DNA of 64,000 bases, taken from Nothopassalora personata. Lineage: Eukaryota > Ascomycota > Dothideomycetes > Mycosphaerellales > Mycosphaerellaceae. The translations under genes were made by a program, and so were the position numbers. Location of the stretch: NCBI GenBank assembly GCA_033816765.1, contig CM066295.1, positions 3,038,001 through 3,102,000 on the forward strand. Direction: 5' to 3'. This document shows, in pieces, positions 44,701 through 54,947 of the stretch. Numbering within the stretch: the stretch's first letter is position 1; every line of letters starts with the position of its first letter. The notes under the pieces were generated by a model. The model ran no database searches. It was not told the origin of the DNA and saw only the letters and a program-made list of their open reading frames with translations.

Positions 44701-45424
44701 GCAATCCCTGAAGGAGAAGGCGACTCCGGGAGCTGTTATCCAAATCCTCAGGTTCAATTAGGTCACTTGAGGATACAAATAGGCGGATGAATTCCTTCAC
44801 ATCTTGTTCTTCAGGCCTCTTGCCTTGCTGCGCCCTAACAATCTCCTCAAGATATTCCCGACTCCCCAACATCGAGTGGGCGTCAAACCTTGAGAATTCT
44901 GACAAGAACGCCCTCCTGAAACGTGCCTTGCTGGTGAGCCACCCAGGCAGCCTCATGACCACACGCCGGATAGTAATTTCGCAATTGCGCTCAAACCTGC
45001 CCCAGAAATCATCCTTCTTAATGGATGCCCGAGGCGGATACTGGTCCATTAGGTCGCCAAACCGCTCCCAGAACTCAGTAGCATTGGTGCCATCAAAGAA
45101 CGGATTCTCAGCACCTCCTGGAGGTGGAAAGCGAGGGCCAGCGTTTTCCATTGCTACTGCCAATCGTCCAAAGAGGGCAGTTATAGCATCCATTCCAATT
45201 GTGCTGTTCATTCCTACACCCATACCCAATTCAGCGGCGCTGGTTCCGCTTCTCCCTTCTTTACTAGATTCAGGTGTTTCCCCTTCCTCCGATTCCTCCA
45301 TCCCCTCATGAGGGACAGAATCCCTGTAGACCCCTTCCATTTTCGTGGGGTTCACAGGCTGTTCGTAGCCTCTGCCTATGTCGGCAAAGGTGCTAAGTTT
45401 TTCTGGTGATGCAGCCGTATCCAT
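38750..45424 (-). CDS. gag-pol: Family-3 Gag-Pol polyprotein (2224 residues)
   Basis: One uninterrupted frame. The N-terminus has an acidic, serine-rich stretch and a retrotransposon-gag helical region; the zinc knuckle CYNCGSSKHQASNC is at about 394-407. The protease site is unusual, LIDEGSEVN (about 841), with Glu where Ser/Thr is standard. RT has LVDLFSGYDQI and FLDD (about 1391-1394). RNase H has SVDASGTGWG (about 1555). The integrase has a zinc region (HERHGHRS...CAPC), WYSDPVQV (about 1860), IVLDNATVH (about 1916) and PVEVGHRP (about 1950), giving D, D and E. No chromodomain is seen. Gag and Pol are in one frame with no stop between them. The palindrome at 42401-42426 lies inside the coding region between protease and RT. 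Confidence 0.95.
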   Translation of the reverse strand: MDTAASPEKLSTFADIGRGYEQPVNPTKMEGVYRDSVPHEGMEESEEGETPESSKEGRSGTSAAELGMGVGMNSTIGMDAITALFGRLAVAMENAGPRFPPPGGAENPFFDGTNATEFWERFGDLMDQYPPRASIKKDDFWGRFERNCEITIRRVVMRLPGWLTSKARFRRAFLSEFSRFDAHSMLGSREYLEEIVRAQQGKRPEEQDVKEFIRLFVSSSDLIEPEDLDNSSRSRLLLQGLPEAIAKAVYKACGLHPKQPEKFRDFQRILDEAASIADGEEGWKAVHTDFPLALPQLHRSVVKQMPRLKPEIDTLKKATSRTVVDDDLIQKVAEMSIRAYQRGRVADAGAFYPSENQRSMQPERHDPDTELQVYAMQRPPSQNREQSKAMDGCCYNCGSSKHQASNCGAMRSLISRGYVYLAPNNWWYLGKEGDPRPAKFNFRRDYSKPKLLCMLPLLEEHYGPIEFDNQYEIPALRKQWMGRDYAGVTKVTPPDHSKPPPNFRHLMEYGPQDARSGQKEKAAGTYWVSFGESEAEQATDLGELDEVSAYPVQSDKVKGKAPVGILKNPYPRTRSSAQDLRARAEAAEKVRLQLEQEIRQAEIDQQEVEMIDEVSAQMSETQSSAESGVTLGRGSDAQVNRPGNDANKGLPKDMPVGPVNAPFAQRKRMQNAKTMRIDNYVRQYGSAGDGPVTKEEGIIYWIDQILQTTFPNVNAQDWFRYGRWFEAALFGRVANTPALQEKLATVRRLAGKDPEVRTGQVVTCEDEPEYNEEVFREDGQAQYVGVYSTMLCSKGAVPAAELYEDVEKIGLSSVLDNFAMVPSPWVVAEFGTNKNQIRCLIDEGSEVNIIGQRNAHRFGLPVMSSAQLAFRGAGGRAQFKGVVGNLDVWVFGVHCQVDMFISSDPNSPTILGRPWARKVRLTARNCDDGSWEGTIASRKGESVMFTALVGSDRCKTLQELLKASGNGMVGYGAQPTDLLKPGLTKSVRFSHYLGETSDFDLPVPGPVNSYSEENGYDHDTTHLQEPGKALTPSNHSAHLLGLLRTAGAKERVAEIGTGAFEGDSIANVYSVQGDWPSEILRQSALNAQARKQQAGLHIANIRMPQVFTMYKRKADKKKPVDASVHERPESRVEGDMEWKRRALYLESKMPEGQGPFDGKYLTKKFSSIERGSRITPERLTSIKVGIKLLPMERALFDEMLYNREAVLAWDFSHMRQIRHDVVPPQKINTVPHRPWQARPIRLHPSLRAIVERMIRARIKNNILEYSQGAYSNSWFLVAKKVDASGSDVPYRLINSAVLLNEVTMRDANIPPDTDSFSEDFAGCRVASLVDLFSGYDQITLDESCRDLTAFMTPLGLVRNTTLPQGATNSVAQFVRAVTKILLDHISHRAKPFLDDIGIKGPTEDYGNAELEPGLRKWVVEHIVSLDLVLADLERAGAVVAGGKSQWLYEKLKIVGYVTGPDGRYPDPKVVAKILDWPTPTCIKEVRTYVGLCVYFRIWIPWFVIIARPMYKLLKKDAEFTWTENEQFSKEEVARYLVQSPALVTLCYSPGAGSIFVSVDASGTGWGCIVSQESMDSTRRRHPVRYESGIWSASESRYDAGKRECLGVLKGLKKIQRYITGVDFVLEVDAKTLVWQLNRPASDLPNSAMARWVAWIRLFTFEVKHVAGTRHTGPDALSRRPSTPQEPRKADEDEVDQMIDDKLFRYPEPVDTYPVEIQKTRHLGDQYSEGSQQLAQVIETRTRPDGVTRAEYRRLVKKSVNFFVRDQLLFFQKRRGAPLQLVIDDDEAQKEIVIECHERHGHRSAEVVYNLISDRYYWDGCFADVSAWVRSCAPCRFREGNQRAGELHSSSPQVIGEKWYSDPVQVHKNGYLLVAREALSNWIEARVTRAPPSSKTVAKFLYEDVFCRHGCCAEIVLDNATVHAAEVERLLVGLGVRRIRISPYHPQSNAPVEVGHRPILAALAKLTRNTYRGWEQWVPAVLWADRTTTCRTTGMTPAQVLYGHRTILPIEVEYPTWANYQWGSVRTTEDLLAIRARQLQARDLSLEELHARRKRLRELSKDYFDSHRNVDFVGFQKGDLVMRFDKPYKDDFSRKIGYRWQGPYRVSSVSRKFGTYILEELDGTPMKGVQARENLKLVPELRPDNIGVPGLDDGIDLVMGEGEVADSEDSSDSNEIEPIADEDVLPVGVDERGSYPEPESKKLWIRPHDLSAAEISQFSRIEAEN

Positions 45425-45469
45425 TGTTGCGTGGTGCTTGCTTCAGAATGTGCTGATACTAGTTGTTGC

Positions 45470-45590
45470 TTGACAGGACCTTGTGACCGTGATTGTTGCT
45501 GAATACCTTGGACCTTGAATGTTTTTCGACCTTAGTCGACCTTGACCGTGAACCTTGGACCTTGAACCGTGATTTTGACCTTACAAACTG
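45470..45590 (-). repeat. Element E leader heptad repeats
   Basis: On the minus strand the leader has about ten copies of a (C)AAGGTC/(C)ACGGTC unit before gag. D and F have equivalent, somewhat longer arrays. Confidence 0.7.
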
Positions 45591-45628
45591 GATGCTGATA
45601 CGCCACCGGGTGTACACTTGATAACCCC

Positions 45629-45643
45629 CCTCATTGACCACCA
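45629..45643 (-). promoter_or_regulatory. Element E putative tRNA primer-binding site
   Basis: On the minus strand, 4 nt after the 5' LTR, TGGTGGTCAATGAGG starts with TGG as expected for pairing to a tRNA CCA end. The tRNA identity is not determined. Confidence 0.5.
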
Positions 45644-45647
45644 AAAT

Positions 45648-46025
45648 AATGTCTACCAACCACCCTATGTAGGCCTGTCCGAGTTGTGGTGGTATGGAGC
45701 GGTGCTTGCGTAAGCAGGGGTATTTGCCGGTCCTGGGACCGGGAAATCAGGTCACGTGACGAGCAGCGCAGTAGCCAGATAAAACAAGAGGATTGGCGGA
45801 CCCTAAACCCCTATACCCTCTACTCGAGAGGTATGAATTGAATTGTTGCCTTGATGCTACGCTTACAATGCTCAACTGCGCAATATATATCCCAATAGCC
45901 ATACCAGGTCCTGCTGGCTTGCCCAAATGTCCAATCAAACCTAAATGAAAAAGGGGCAAGTTGGACCCAAGGGACCCCTTCCCAAACCCAAACCCAAGGT
46001 CAACACAACCCATTAGTCGTCAATA
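45648..46025 (-). repeat. Element E 5' LTR
   Basis: 378 bp; palindrome copy at 45722-45747. No base difference from the 3' LTR was found by eye. Confidence 0.93.
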
Positions 46026-47374
46026 GTAGTTAGAAGACTATTAACCCGCTTAGCTACCTCCGCGTTCGAGGCAAAGTTGGTACTACGAGTAGTATCGTTA
46101 CGCATGCTAACTACAACTAGATCCTCGATAAATTTAGCATCGATAAAGCTAACTAAGCCGATCTTAATAGTACCGGTACCTACATTAATAGTAATATACT
46201 ATACTAGTATAATAACGCTAAACTAGCGCCGCGGGTTAAAACAGTTAGAGAGATAATAAGTCGAGAATTCGACGTATACCGATAGTACCTACGAGAATTA
46301 AATAAGGTTAGTAACGGCGGCGTCTACTAGAACATGTAGTATTCTCTAAGCTAATAGATTATGCGATAAGACCCCGGGCTGTAGCTCTTATAAGTGGCTC
46401 TATACCCTTAATACTGCACTCGGTTTATCTCCTTCCCTAGGCCTACGATTTTTAGCTTTAATAGGGCTTATTAGGGGGGTAACGCGAACACTATAGTACA
46501 GTATACTAGGGTCGACTTAAACCTCGAAATTGAAAACTACTAGACTAGTAACCGGCTTAACATACTGTACTCTCTTAACTTAGAGGGCACTAATAGGCCG
46601 GAGTTTTTACACGGTTTTTATAAGTAAGGGAATGCTAGAGAGTTTATCTAGTAGTACCGGATTAACGACTACATAGAAGACGGCCGATTTAAGCGTTTCT
46701 TCTCGGTTAGGGTCTAGAATTACCTAAGTAAGAACAGTATTAGCTAGTTTAGAGAGGACCTAAGCGCTAGGCAAATGCGGGTAACTACTGTAGGCGTTCT
46801 AATAAGGCAGGCCGTATATAAGAAGACGCTACGTTAGATTAACCCTTACTTTATCGAGATCCGCGACGATAACTATCTTAAACTCTAGAGAAGCTAGAGC
46901 ATGTACTAGGTAATAGACCTCTATCGTAACTTTAAGACGCTAAGTGAGAGCGCTATAGGGTTTAAGTATCGACGCCTAGTACCTAGCTATCCTTTTCCTA
47001 CGGCCGTACACCTTAGTAGTACTAGTCCTCTGTCCGATGCCCTAGCGGGTTTAAAGTCTTAGAACGATAACAAAGTCATCCTTAATGCTAGAAGGTAGCT
47101 TAATGCTACGGTCTACCTAGACTCGGAGCTCTTCTATAAGAAGATACATAATTAGCGCGTCCGAGCTATGAAATTGATAGATAAGCAGCTTAGCTTAGTT
47201 ACTACTCTCGAGTAGATGTGCTTTATAAGCGAAGGGCGTAATAAGAGCTTCTTCCGTAACTACTATAGGAACTTTACTAGCTAGCTACTTAGGGACGCGT
47301 CTAGTAAGACTAGTGTTAGCTACGACAACGAGTGGGTCTAGATAAAGGAGTTGTATAAGAATAAGTGGAACTAA

Positions 47375-48040
47375 GTAGGTAGTGCAGGTTTATAGGCTCC
47401 TAGTTTCTAGTTAATTTCCGGCTATAGCTATAGCCTATAGGATTCTAGTTCTAATTCTAGTTCTAATTCTAGTTCTAATTCTAGTTCTAATTCTAGTTCT
47501 AATTCTAGTTCTAATTCTAGTTCTAATTCTAGTTCTGATTCTAGTTCTAATGCTTCGGGTATAGGTGCTTCTAGTCCTTAGATCTTACTTGTTTCTTATA
47601 GTTACTTATCTTCCCTTAACTCACCTTCTAGTTACGCGGTAGACTCGTCTTTAGATTTATTAGGTTACTAGTACTAACGCTCACTTGTCTTATGAATAGC
47701 GTTTACGTTATTCGACCATCTAGCCCGCTCGATTAATGCTAACATAGCTGTCTATTCCCTCGCTAGTTTCGTAGCATACGATAACGTAGTGCGACGGGCG
47801 CGAGTCGCGGATTATCGACGTTACTATCACGGTCTCTATTAAAGAAATCCTTTCGACCTTTATAAACTGTCGCGAGTAGGCCCTAGGATTACCTAACATC
47901 TTATATGTTAAGCTAAATAGTAGGGTAAGCTACTGTACTACTATAAGACTACCTTAGCTTATAGCGACTAACTAAACTACCTATGTTACCCGGGCTCACT
48001 ACTTTAGAACCTAAGGACAGGTTCGTAATAGGGGAGGATA
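47375..48040 (+). other. Element D sequence between second ORF and 3' LTR, with expanded repeats
   Basis: Holds a regular array of TTCTAG/TTCTAA hexamers (about 47445-47550), the RIP-modified and longer counterpart of E's hexamer tract, and a purine tract next to the LTR (about 48026-48040). Confidence 0.7.
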
Positions 48041-48410
48041 TATTAACGACTAATAGGTTATATTAACCTTAGGTTTAGAGGAGGTCCCTTAGGTCCAACT
48101 TGCCCTAATTTTATTTAGGTTTGATTAGACATTTAGGTAAGCTAGTAGGACCTAGTATAGCTATTAAGATATATACTGCGTAGCTAAGCATTGTAAGCGT
48201 AGTATTAAGGCAACAATTCAATTTATACCTCTCGAGTAGAGGGCATAGGGGTTTAGGTCCACTAATCCTCTTGTTTTATCTAGCTACTACGCTACTCGTC
48301 ACGTGACCTAATTTCCCGGTCCTGGAACCGGTAAATACACCTGCTTACGTAAGCACCGATCTATACTACCACAACTCGGATAGGCCTACATAGGGTAGTT
48401 AGTAGACATT
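48041..48410 (+). repeat. Element D 3' LTR
   Basis: 370 bp, partner of 7176-7545. Palindrome at 48311-48336. Confidence 0.85.
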
Positions 48411-51400
48411 ACTACTATAGCCTATAAGGGACCGTATTAATCTTCTAAGGTAGCATAACGTCGTACCTAATTTGCCTTATATAACTAAAATCCTAAGCGA
48501 GGACTGCCTCCCGGTTATAGAGCATCTTATCGAATAAGGCCCTTTCTATTAGTAATAGCTTAATACTAACCTTAATTAAGGTAAGCCGTTCTAGAGTAAT
48601 CCGGCTACCTCGCTTAATACTTAAGAATTTCTTAGTTAAGTACTTCCCGTTAAACGGACCTTATCCTTTAGGTATCTTAGACTCTAGGTATAGTGCCCTA
48701 CGCTTCTATTCTATATCTCCCTTAACTCGTAATTCTAGGCGCTCGTAAACGCTCGCGTCTACTAGCTTCTTCTTATCCGCCTTACGCTTATATATCGTAA
48801 AGACCTGCGGTATCCTAATGTTAGCTATATGTTAGCCTACTTATTACTTCCGTGCCTAAGCATTTAATGTAGATTGCCTTAAGATCTCGGAGGGCTAATC
48901 CCCTTAAACTAAATAAACGTTAGTAATAGAATCTCCCTTAAACGCGCCTATTCTAATTTCTATAACTCGTTCCTTTATTCTAGTACTCCTAAGCAATCCT
49001 AATAAGTAAGCTAAGTAGTTGCTAGGCGTTAGAGCCTTGCCGGGTTCCTATAGATACGTCGTGTCGTAGTTGTATCCGTTTCCCTTACTATAGCTATTTG
49101 CCGGTCCCGGGACCGGTAAATTAAAGTCCGAGGTTTCTCCGAGATAGTACGAGAACCTTACTCATTTTATTAAATCCGGCTTTAGCAAGTTATCGGTAGG
49201 TTAAGCGCCGTAAATTAACCTACCCTTCTATTTCCTGACGCTTTTAATAGTTCTTAAAGGGTCTTATATCTATCCGAGCTAACTAGGGCAGTAAATATAA
49301 CACTTTTACCTTTACGGCTAGTAATAGTCCCCTCCTACGAACTATTATCGTAGTTACGGGCAGTAAGCCGCACCTTACGGGCCTACGGACGTCCTAGGAT
49401 TATTAGTAAGTTTAGATCCGAGGAGATAAACATGTCTACCTAGTAGTAAACCCTAAATACCTAAACATCTAAATTGCCTATAACACCTTTAAACTAGGCC
49501 CGCCCTCTAGTACCTCGAAAGGTAAGCTAAGTACTCGACATTACCGGTAACCTAAACCTATAAGCGTTCCTCTAGCCGATAATATTTACCTCGGAACCCT
49601 TATTAATTAGGCACCTAATCTAGTTCTTATTTATCCTAAACTCCGCTACTACCTAAGGACTAGGGACTATAGTAAAGTTATTAAGGACACTAGAGAGCCC
49701 GATTTTCTTAACGTCCTTATATAGCTTAGTAGTAGGGACCGCACCTTTAGAGTAAAGCATAGTTAAATATACTCCGATATACTAGGCCTAACTATCTTTA
49801 CGGAAGACCTCCTTATTATACTTAGGTTTATCTTTATAGGTAACTACTTATCTAGTACAAACCTTAGGGTCCTTTCCTATAAGGCGTCGTACTATAGCGA
49901 GCTTCTCCTAAAGAGCGGGGGTATTAGTAACGCGACTAAAGAGGGTAGCCTCGAACTAGCGACTATATCGAAACCAATCCTAGGCATTTATATTAGGAAA
50001 CGTTATCTAGAGGATCTAATTAATCTAGTAGATAATACCCTCTTCCTTTATAACCGGGCTATTACTAGCTAAACTATATTATCGGACGTAGTTATTAATC
50101 CTTATAGTCTTAGCATTCTATATATGCTTTCTTTATACGAAGGGGGCGTTTACGGGACTAATAGGCATATCCTTAGGCAGTCCTTTACTAGTATCGTTCC
50201 CTATTTTATTTACTTAGGCATTATTTCCCCTTCCTAGGGTTACCCCGGATTTAGCTAATAATTGAGTTTCGCTTATTTAACTACTAACTTCGTTAATTAT
50301 TTTAACCTCCTACTAGTTAATCTTAGCTTACCGGATCTCCTATTCTAATTAAAGGCGAACTTTCTTAGTAGCCTTAGCTCGGGCTCGTAGATCCTAGGCT
50401 AAGGACCGGGTCCTCGGGTACGGATTCTTTAGAATGCCTACGGGTGCCTTCCCTTTCACTTTATTAGACTATATAGGATAGGTAGATACCTCGTTAAGCT
50501 CGCCTAAGTCGATCGCCTACTCCGCTTTACTTTCTCCGAATAAGACCTAATATGTCCTAGTAGCCTTCTCCGTTTAGCTAGACCGTGCGTCCTAAGGGCT
50601 ATACTCTATTAAATGCCTAAAGTTAGGAGGGGACTTAGAATAGTTAGGAGGTGTAACCTTTATTACCCTAGTATAGTCCCTACCTATCTATTACTTACGT
50701 AGTGCGGGAATCTTATACTAGTTATTAAACTCGATCGGCCTATAATGTTCTTCGAGTAGAGGGAGCATATAGAGCAGTTTCGGTTTACTATAGTCCCTCC
50801 GAAAGTTGAATTTAGTAGGACGCGGATCGCCTTCTTTCCCTAGATACTACTAGTTATTTAGGGCGAGGTATACGTAGCCCCGGGATATTAAGGACCTTAT
50901 CGCCGTATAATTACTAGCCTAGTGCTTCGAACTACTACAGTTATAGCAATAACCATCTATCGCTTTAGACTGTTCGCGATTCTAGGATAGGGGACGCTAT
51001 ATTACGTAAACCTATAGCTTAGTATCTAGGTCGTGCCTCTCCGGTTATATAGAGAGTTAATTCTCGCTCGGGTAGAAGGAACCCGCGTCCGCGACGCGAC
51101 CGCGCTAGTATATACGTATGCTTATTTTAGCTACCTTCTAGATTAGGTTATTATTAATAACAGTCCTAGAGGTAGCCTTCTTAAGCGTGTTAATCTTAGG
51201 CTTAAGGCGCGGCATTTACTTTACGACTAAGCGGTATAGCTAAGGTAAAGTAAGAGGGAAATCTATATATATAGCTTTCTATCCCTCCTTACTATCTACG
51301 ATGCTAGTAGCTTCATCGAGGATCCTTTAAAAGTCCCTAAACTTCTTAGGTTGCTTTAGGTAAAGCCCGTAAGCCTTATAGACCGCTTTCGCGACTACCT

Positions 51401-52764
51401 CTAGTAATCCCTAAAGGAGGAGGCGACTCCGGGAGCTATTATCTAAATCCTTAGGTTTAATTAGGTTACTTAAGGATATAAATAGGCGGATAAATTCCTT
51501 TATATCTTACTCTTTAGGCCTCTTGCCTTACTACGCCCTAATAATCTCCTTAAGATATTCCCGACTCCCTAACATCGAGTAGGCGTTAAACCTTAAGAAC
51601 TCTAATAAGAACGCCCTCCTAAAACGTGCCTTGTTAGTGAACTACCTAGGTAGTCTTATAACTACGCGCCGGATAGTAGTTTCGCAATTGCGCTTAAACC
51701 TACCCTAGAAATCATCCTTCTTAATAGATTCCCGAGGCGGATACTAGTCTATTAGGTCGCTAAACTGCTCCTAGAACTTAGTAGCATTAGTGCCATTAAA
51801 GAACGGATTCTTAGCACCTCCTAGAGGTAGAAAGCGAGGGCTAGCGTTTTCTATTACTACTACTAATCGTCCGAAGAGGGCAGTTATAGTATCTATTCTA
51901 ATTGTGCTATTCGTTCCTATACCTATACCTAATTTAGCGGCGTTAATTCCGCTTCTCCCTTCTTTACTAGATTTAGGTGTTTCCCCTTCCTCCGATTCCT
52001 CTATCCCCTTATAAGGGACAGAATCCCTATAGACCCCTTCTATTTTCGTGGGGTTTATAGGCTGTTCGTAGCCTCTACCTATGTCGGTAAAGGTACTAAG
52101 TTTTTCTAGTAATGTAGCCGTATCTATTATTACGTAGTACTTACTTTAGAATGTACTAATACTAGTTGTTACTTAATAGGACCTTATAACCGTAATTGTT
52201 ACTAAATACCTTAGACCTTAAGTGTTTTTGACCTTAGTCGACCTTAACCGCGAACCTTAACCTTAAACTTTAACCTTAAGTAATAACCTTAACCGTAAAC
52301 CTTAGACCTTAAACCGTAAGTTTAACCTTATAAACTAGATGCTAATACGCTACCGGGTATACACTTAATAATCCCCCTCATTAACTACTAAAATAATGTC
52401 TACTAACTACCCTATATAGGCCTATCCGAGTTGTGGTAGTATAGAGCGGCGCTTATGTAAGTAGGGGTATTTACCGATCCCGGGACCGTGAAATCAGGTC
52501 ACGTGACGAGTAGCGTAGTAGCTAGAAAAACAAGAGGATTAGCGGACTTAATCTCCTATACCCTCTACTCGAGAGGTATAGATTAAATTGTTGCCTTAAT
52601 GCTACGCTTACAATGCTTAACTACGCAGTATATATCTTAATAGCTATACTAGGTCCTACTAGTTTACCTAAATGTCCAATTAAACCTAAATGAAATTAGG
52701 GCAAGTTAGACCTAAGGAACCCCCCTCTAAACCTAAGGTTAACGTAACCTATCAGTCGTTAATA
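48411..52764 (-). mobile_element. Element F: truncated RIP-degraded family-3 element
   Basis: Collinear with E from about E 41720 to its 5' LTR. Contains degraded gag-pol (52127 down to 48411, start codon RIP-changed to ATA), leader repeats, and the 5' LTR at 52395-52764 (370 bp). The RT to 3' LTR part is missing; the break abuts D's 3' LTR. Palindromes at 49096-49121 and 52469-52494. Confidence 0.82.
52395..52764 (-). repeat. Element F 5' LTR
   Basis: 370 bp, same termini as the other family-3 LTRs. The right flank is element G pol, so F inserted into G; CTAGT (52765-52769) is the likely target copy, and its mate is lost with F's other end. Confidence 0.8.
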
Positions 52765-54735
52765 CTAGTAAACTATAACCGGAAATTTATTAAGGACTAC
52801 TTAAAAATAGTAGTACTAATAACAATACTTACGAGAAAGGACGTTACCTAGAAATAGGAAAAAGAATAGATTAGAGCGTTTAAGAAACTTAAGGAATAAT
52901 GCGCTTTAGCCCCTACGCTTTGATTATTCGATAGTAGTAAGGAAGTCTATATTAAGACCGATACGTCTAATATAGCAATAGGCGTATATCTTATATAGAC
53001 ACACGATAAGAAAAGACACCTAGTAGCCTATTACTCCCGGAAAATAACTATAGCGGAATAGAACTACGACATCTATAATAAAGAGCTTCTAGCTATTATT
53101 ACCGCTATATAGTATTAGAGAGTATATGTCGAGGGCCTACTAAAGTTAACGATTCTTTCTAACTATAAGAATCTTACGTACTTTACGACGATAAAGGAAC
53201 TTACCCGAAGATAAGCCCGCTAGTCGGAGCTACTAGGGTAATATAAGTTTAAATATAAATATACTCTAGGAAAAGAGAATAGCCGCGTAGACGCGCTAAG
53301 CCGGAGAAGCGACTATATAGAAGGAAAAGAACTAGTGCAATATAAGATATTAAAGACGAACCCCGACGGAAGTCTTAGTATAAACACGAGAGAATTTAAT
53401 AACATCGTACGGATACTAAGCGATAGAGACAAGCAATTCCCTATATCGTAAGGGAAATACTAAGTACTAAAGGATCGAGAAGAAGAGTATATACGATAAT
53501 ATTACGACGGACTAACTTACGGACACCCTAGAACTTCGAAAATAATAGACCTAATATAACGTAGCTTCTTATTCCTATAGATAAGACTTAAGGTGTTACG
53601 CTACATTAAGCGATACGTACACTACTAATAGAATAAGGCTATAAGACATACGAGATACGGTTACCTATAGTTTAGGACACTACTAACAAAACTATAGGAC
53701 GAAGTTATAATAGACTTTATTACGAAGCTCCTACCGTTAAGAGATTAAGTTACGAAACAACTATATAACATAATATTAGTTATAGTTAATAGACTTACGA
53801 AATACATATACTTTATTCCTATATCGGAAATATACGATATAGAGTAGCTCGGATACCTCGTACTAGATAGACATATCCGATACTACGGATTTCCCTAAGT
53901 ATTTATAACGGATAGAGATAAGCTATTTATATTAAACTACTAGAAAACGCTTATAGGAACAATCGGAATTAAATATAAGCTATTAATAGTATATTATCCG
54001 GAGATAGACGGATAGACCGAAAGGATAAATTAGACGCTAGAATAATACCTACGATACTATATTAACTACGTATAAGATAACTAGGTTTTACTACTACCGA
54101 TAGCGTAGATTGTACTAAACAACTATAAATCGGAGATAACTTTAACGACACTATTTTATACGAACTTTAGTAAAGATCCTAACCTATTTGGAAAACCTAG
54201 ATTCTACCTATAAGCTAAAAGAGCAATCGTAATAACGGATACTCTTAAGGAAGTGTATAAAGAAACACGTAAGGTAATCGAAGATATATAATAAAAATTG
54301 TCTTAATAGCGATAAGACATAAGAAAAATAGCACCTCTACTAAAAGAGGGGGATAAGGTCTATCTCCTTATAAAAAACCTAAGAATAAGAAGATAGACTA
54401 AGAAACTAGATTATATTAAGGTCGGACTATTTTTTATCGATAAAGTTATAGGACTAGTTAACTATTACCTACGACTACTACCCGACGCGAAGATCTATCT
54501 AGTCTTCTATATCTCTAAGCTAGAACCCGTAGACGCTAGAATACCCTACAAGGAAAGCTTCTATTTTAAGCCGGAAGTAGAAAACGAATTCGAAGTTAAA
54601 AGAATCCTAGATAAAAAGGGTTAGCGATACCTAGTTAAATAGAAAGGATACGACGATTTAGAAAATACCTAGGAACTAAAATAAAACCTATATAACTATT
54701 AGTAGAAACTCTAGGAATACTAAAAAAGGTAGTAG
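52765..54735 (+). pseudogene. Element G pol remnant
   Basis: Collinear with A Pol from the RT thumb to the chromodomain (FEVKRILDKKG near 54590, with TAG for CAG/TGG codons). Heavily RIP-mutated. Confidence 0.82.
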
Positions 54736-54780
54736 GAGAAGACTAATATATACGAGTATATTAGTTTCCCCTACTAAAGT

Positions 54781-54908
54781 AGCTAAGATAGGAATCAAAC
54801 CTACGACCTCCCTTCTAAACGGCAAGTATAAGGGAATGTTTAAGGGTGTAAGCCGAAAAGATTCCTATATAACGCTAGAAAGACGCTCTACTACTAAGCT
54901 ACTTAACT
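54781..54908 (-). tRNA. tRNA-like gene with intron, antisense to element G
   Basis: On the minus strand a 7-bp acceptor stem (AGTTAAG/CTTAGCT, one T-G), a D arm GCTT/GAGC and a T arm GTAGG/CCTAT are present, with A and B boxes. The anticodon arm is interrupted by about 50 bp, consistent with a tRNA intron after position 37. If the stem TCTTT/AAGGG is right the anticodon is AGC (Ala), but RIP may have altered it. Confidence 0.55.
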
Positions 54909-54947
54909 AATTATAAGGATAAAGGGAAACTTATAAACTTATATCCC

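Larger units (their letters stand above)
34456..46025 (-). mobile_element. Element E: young RIP-free family-3 Gypsy element with two long ORFs
   Basis: 11,570 bp with 378-bp LTRs that look identical and an exact GTAGT target duplication (34451-34455, 46026-46030). No RIP signature; both ORFs are open. Minus-strand order: 5' LTR 45648-46025, primer site, repeat-rich leader, gag-pol 45424-38750, spacer, second ORF 38148-35245, AGAACC-rich tract, polypurine tract, 3' LTR 34456-34833. It looks recently inserted and possibly active. Confidence 0.94.
32890..47374 (+). pseudogene. Element D second ORF remnant (32890-34455, 46031-47374)
   Basis: Collinear with the 967-codon second ORF of E, interrupted by E itself at 34456-46025. 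Start is ATA (ATG in E), with many TAG/TAA codons from CA/TG to TA changes. The end (AAGTGGAACTAA) matches the E protein's C-terminal NEWN. It shows that the second ORF belonged to this family before E inserted. Confidence 0.8.
7176..48410 (+). mobile_element. Element D: RIP-degraded family-3 Gypsy element, split by B/A, C and E
   Basis: LTRs of 370 bp lie at 7176-7545 and 48041-48410. Between the insertions, D sequence is collinear with intact element E: leader and gag N-terminus 7546-8350, gag to integrase 22420-24026, integrase to the pol end 31032-32279, spacer, second ORF 32890-34455 and 46026-47374, then the 3' LTR. CA and TG have become TA throughout, with many stops. The flanks (AGTAG left, ACTAC right) do not form a target duplication, and the right flank is the interior of element F, so D has taken part in a rearrangement. 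Confidence 0.85.
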
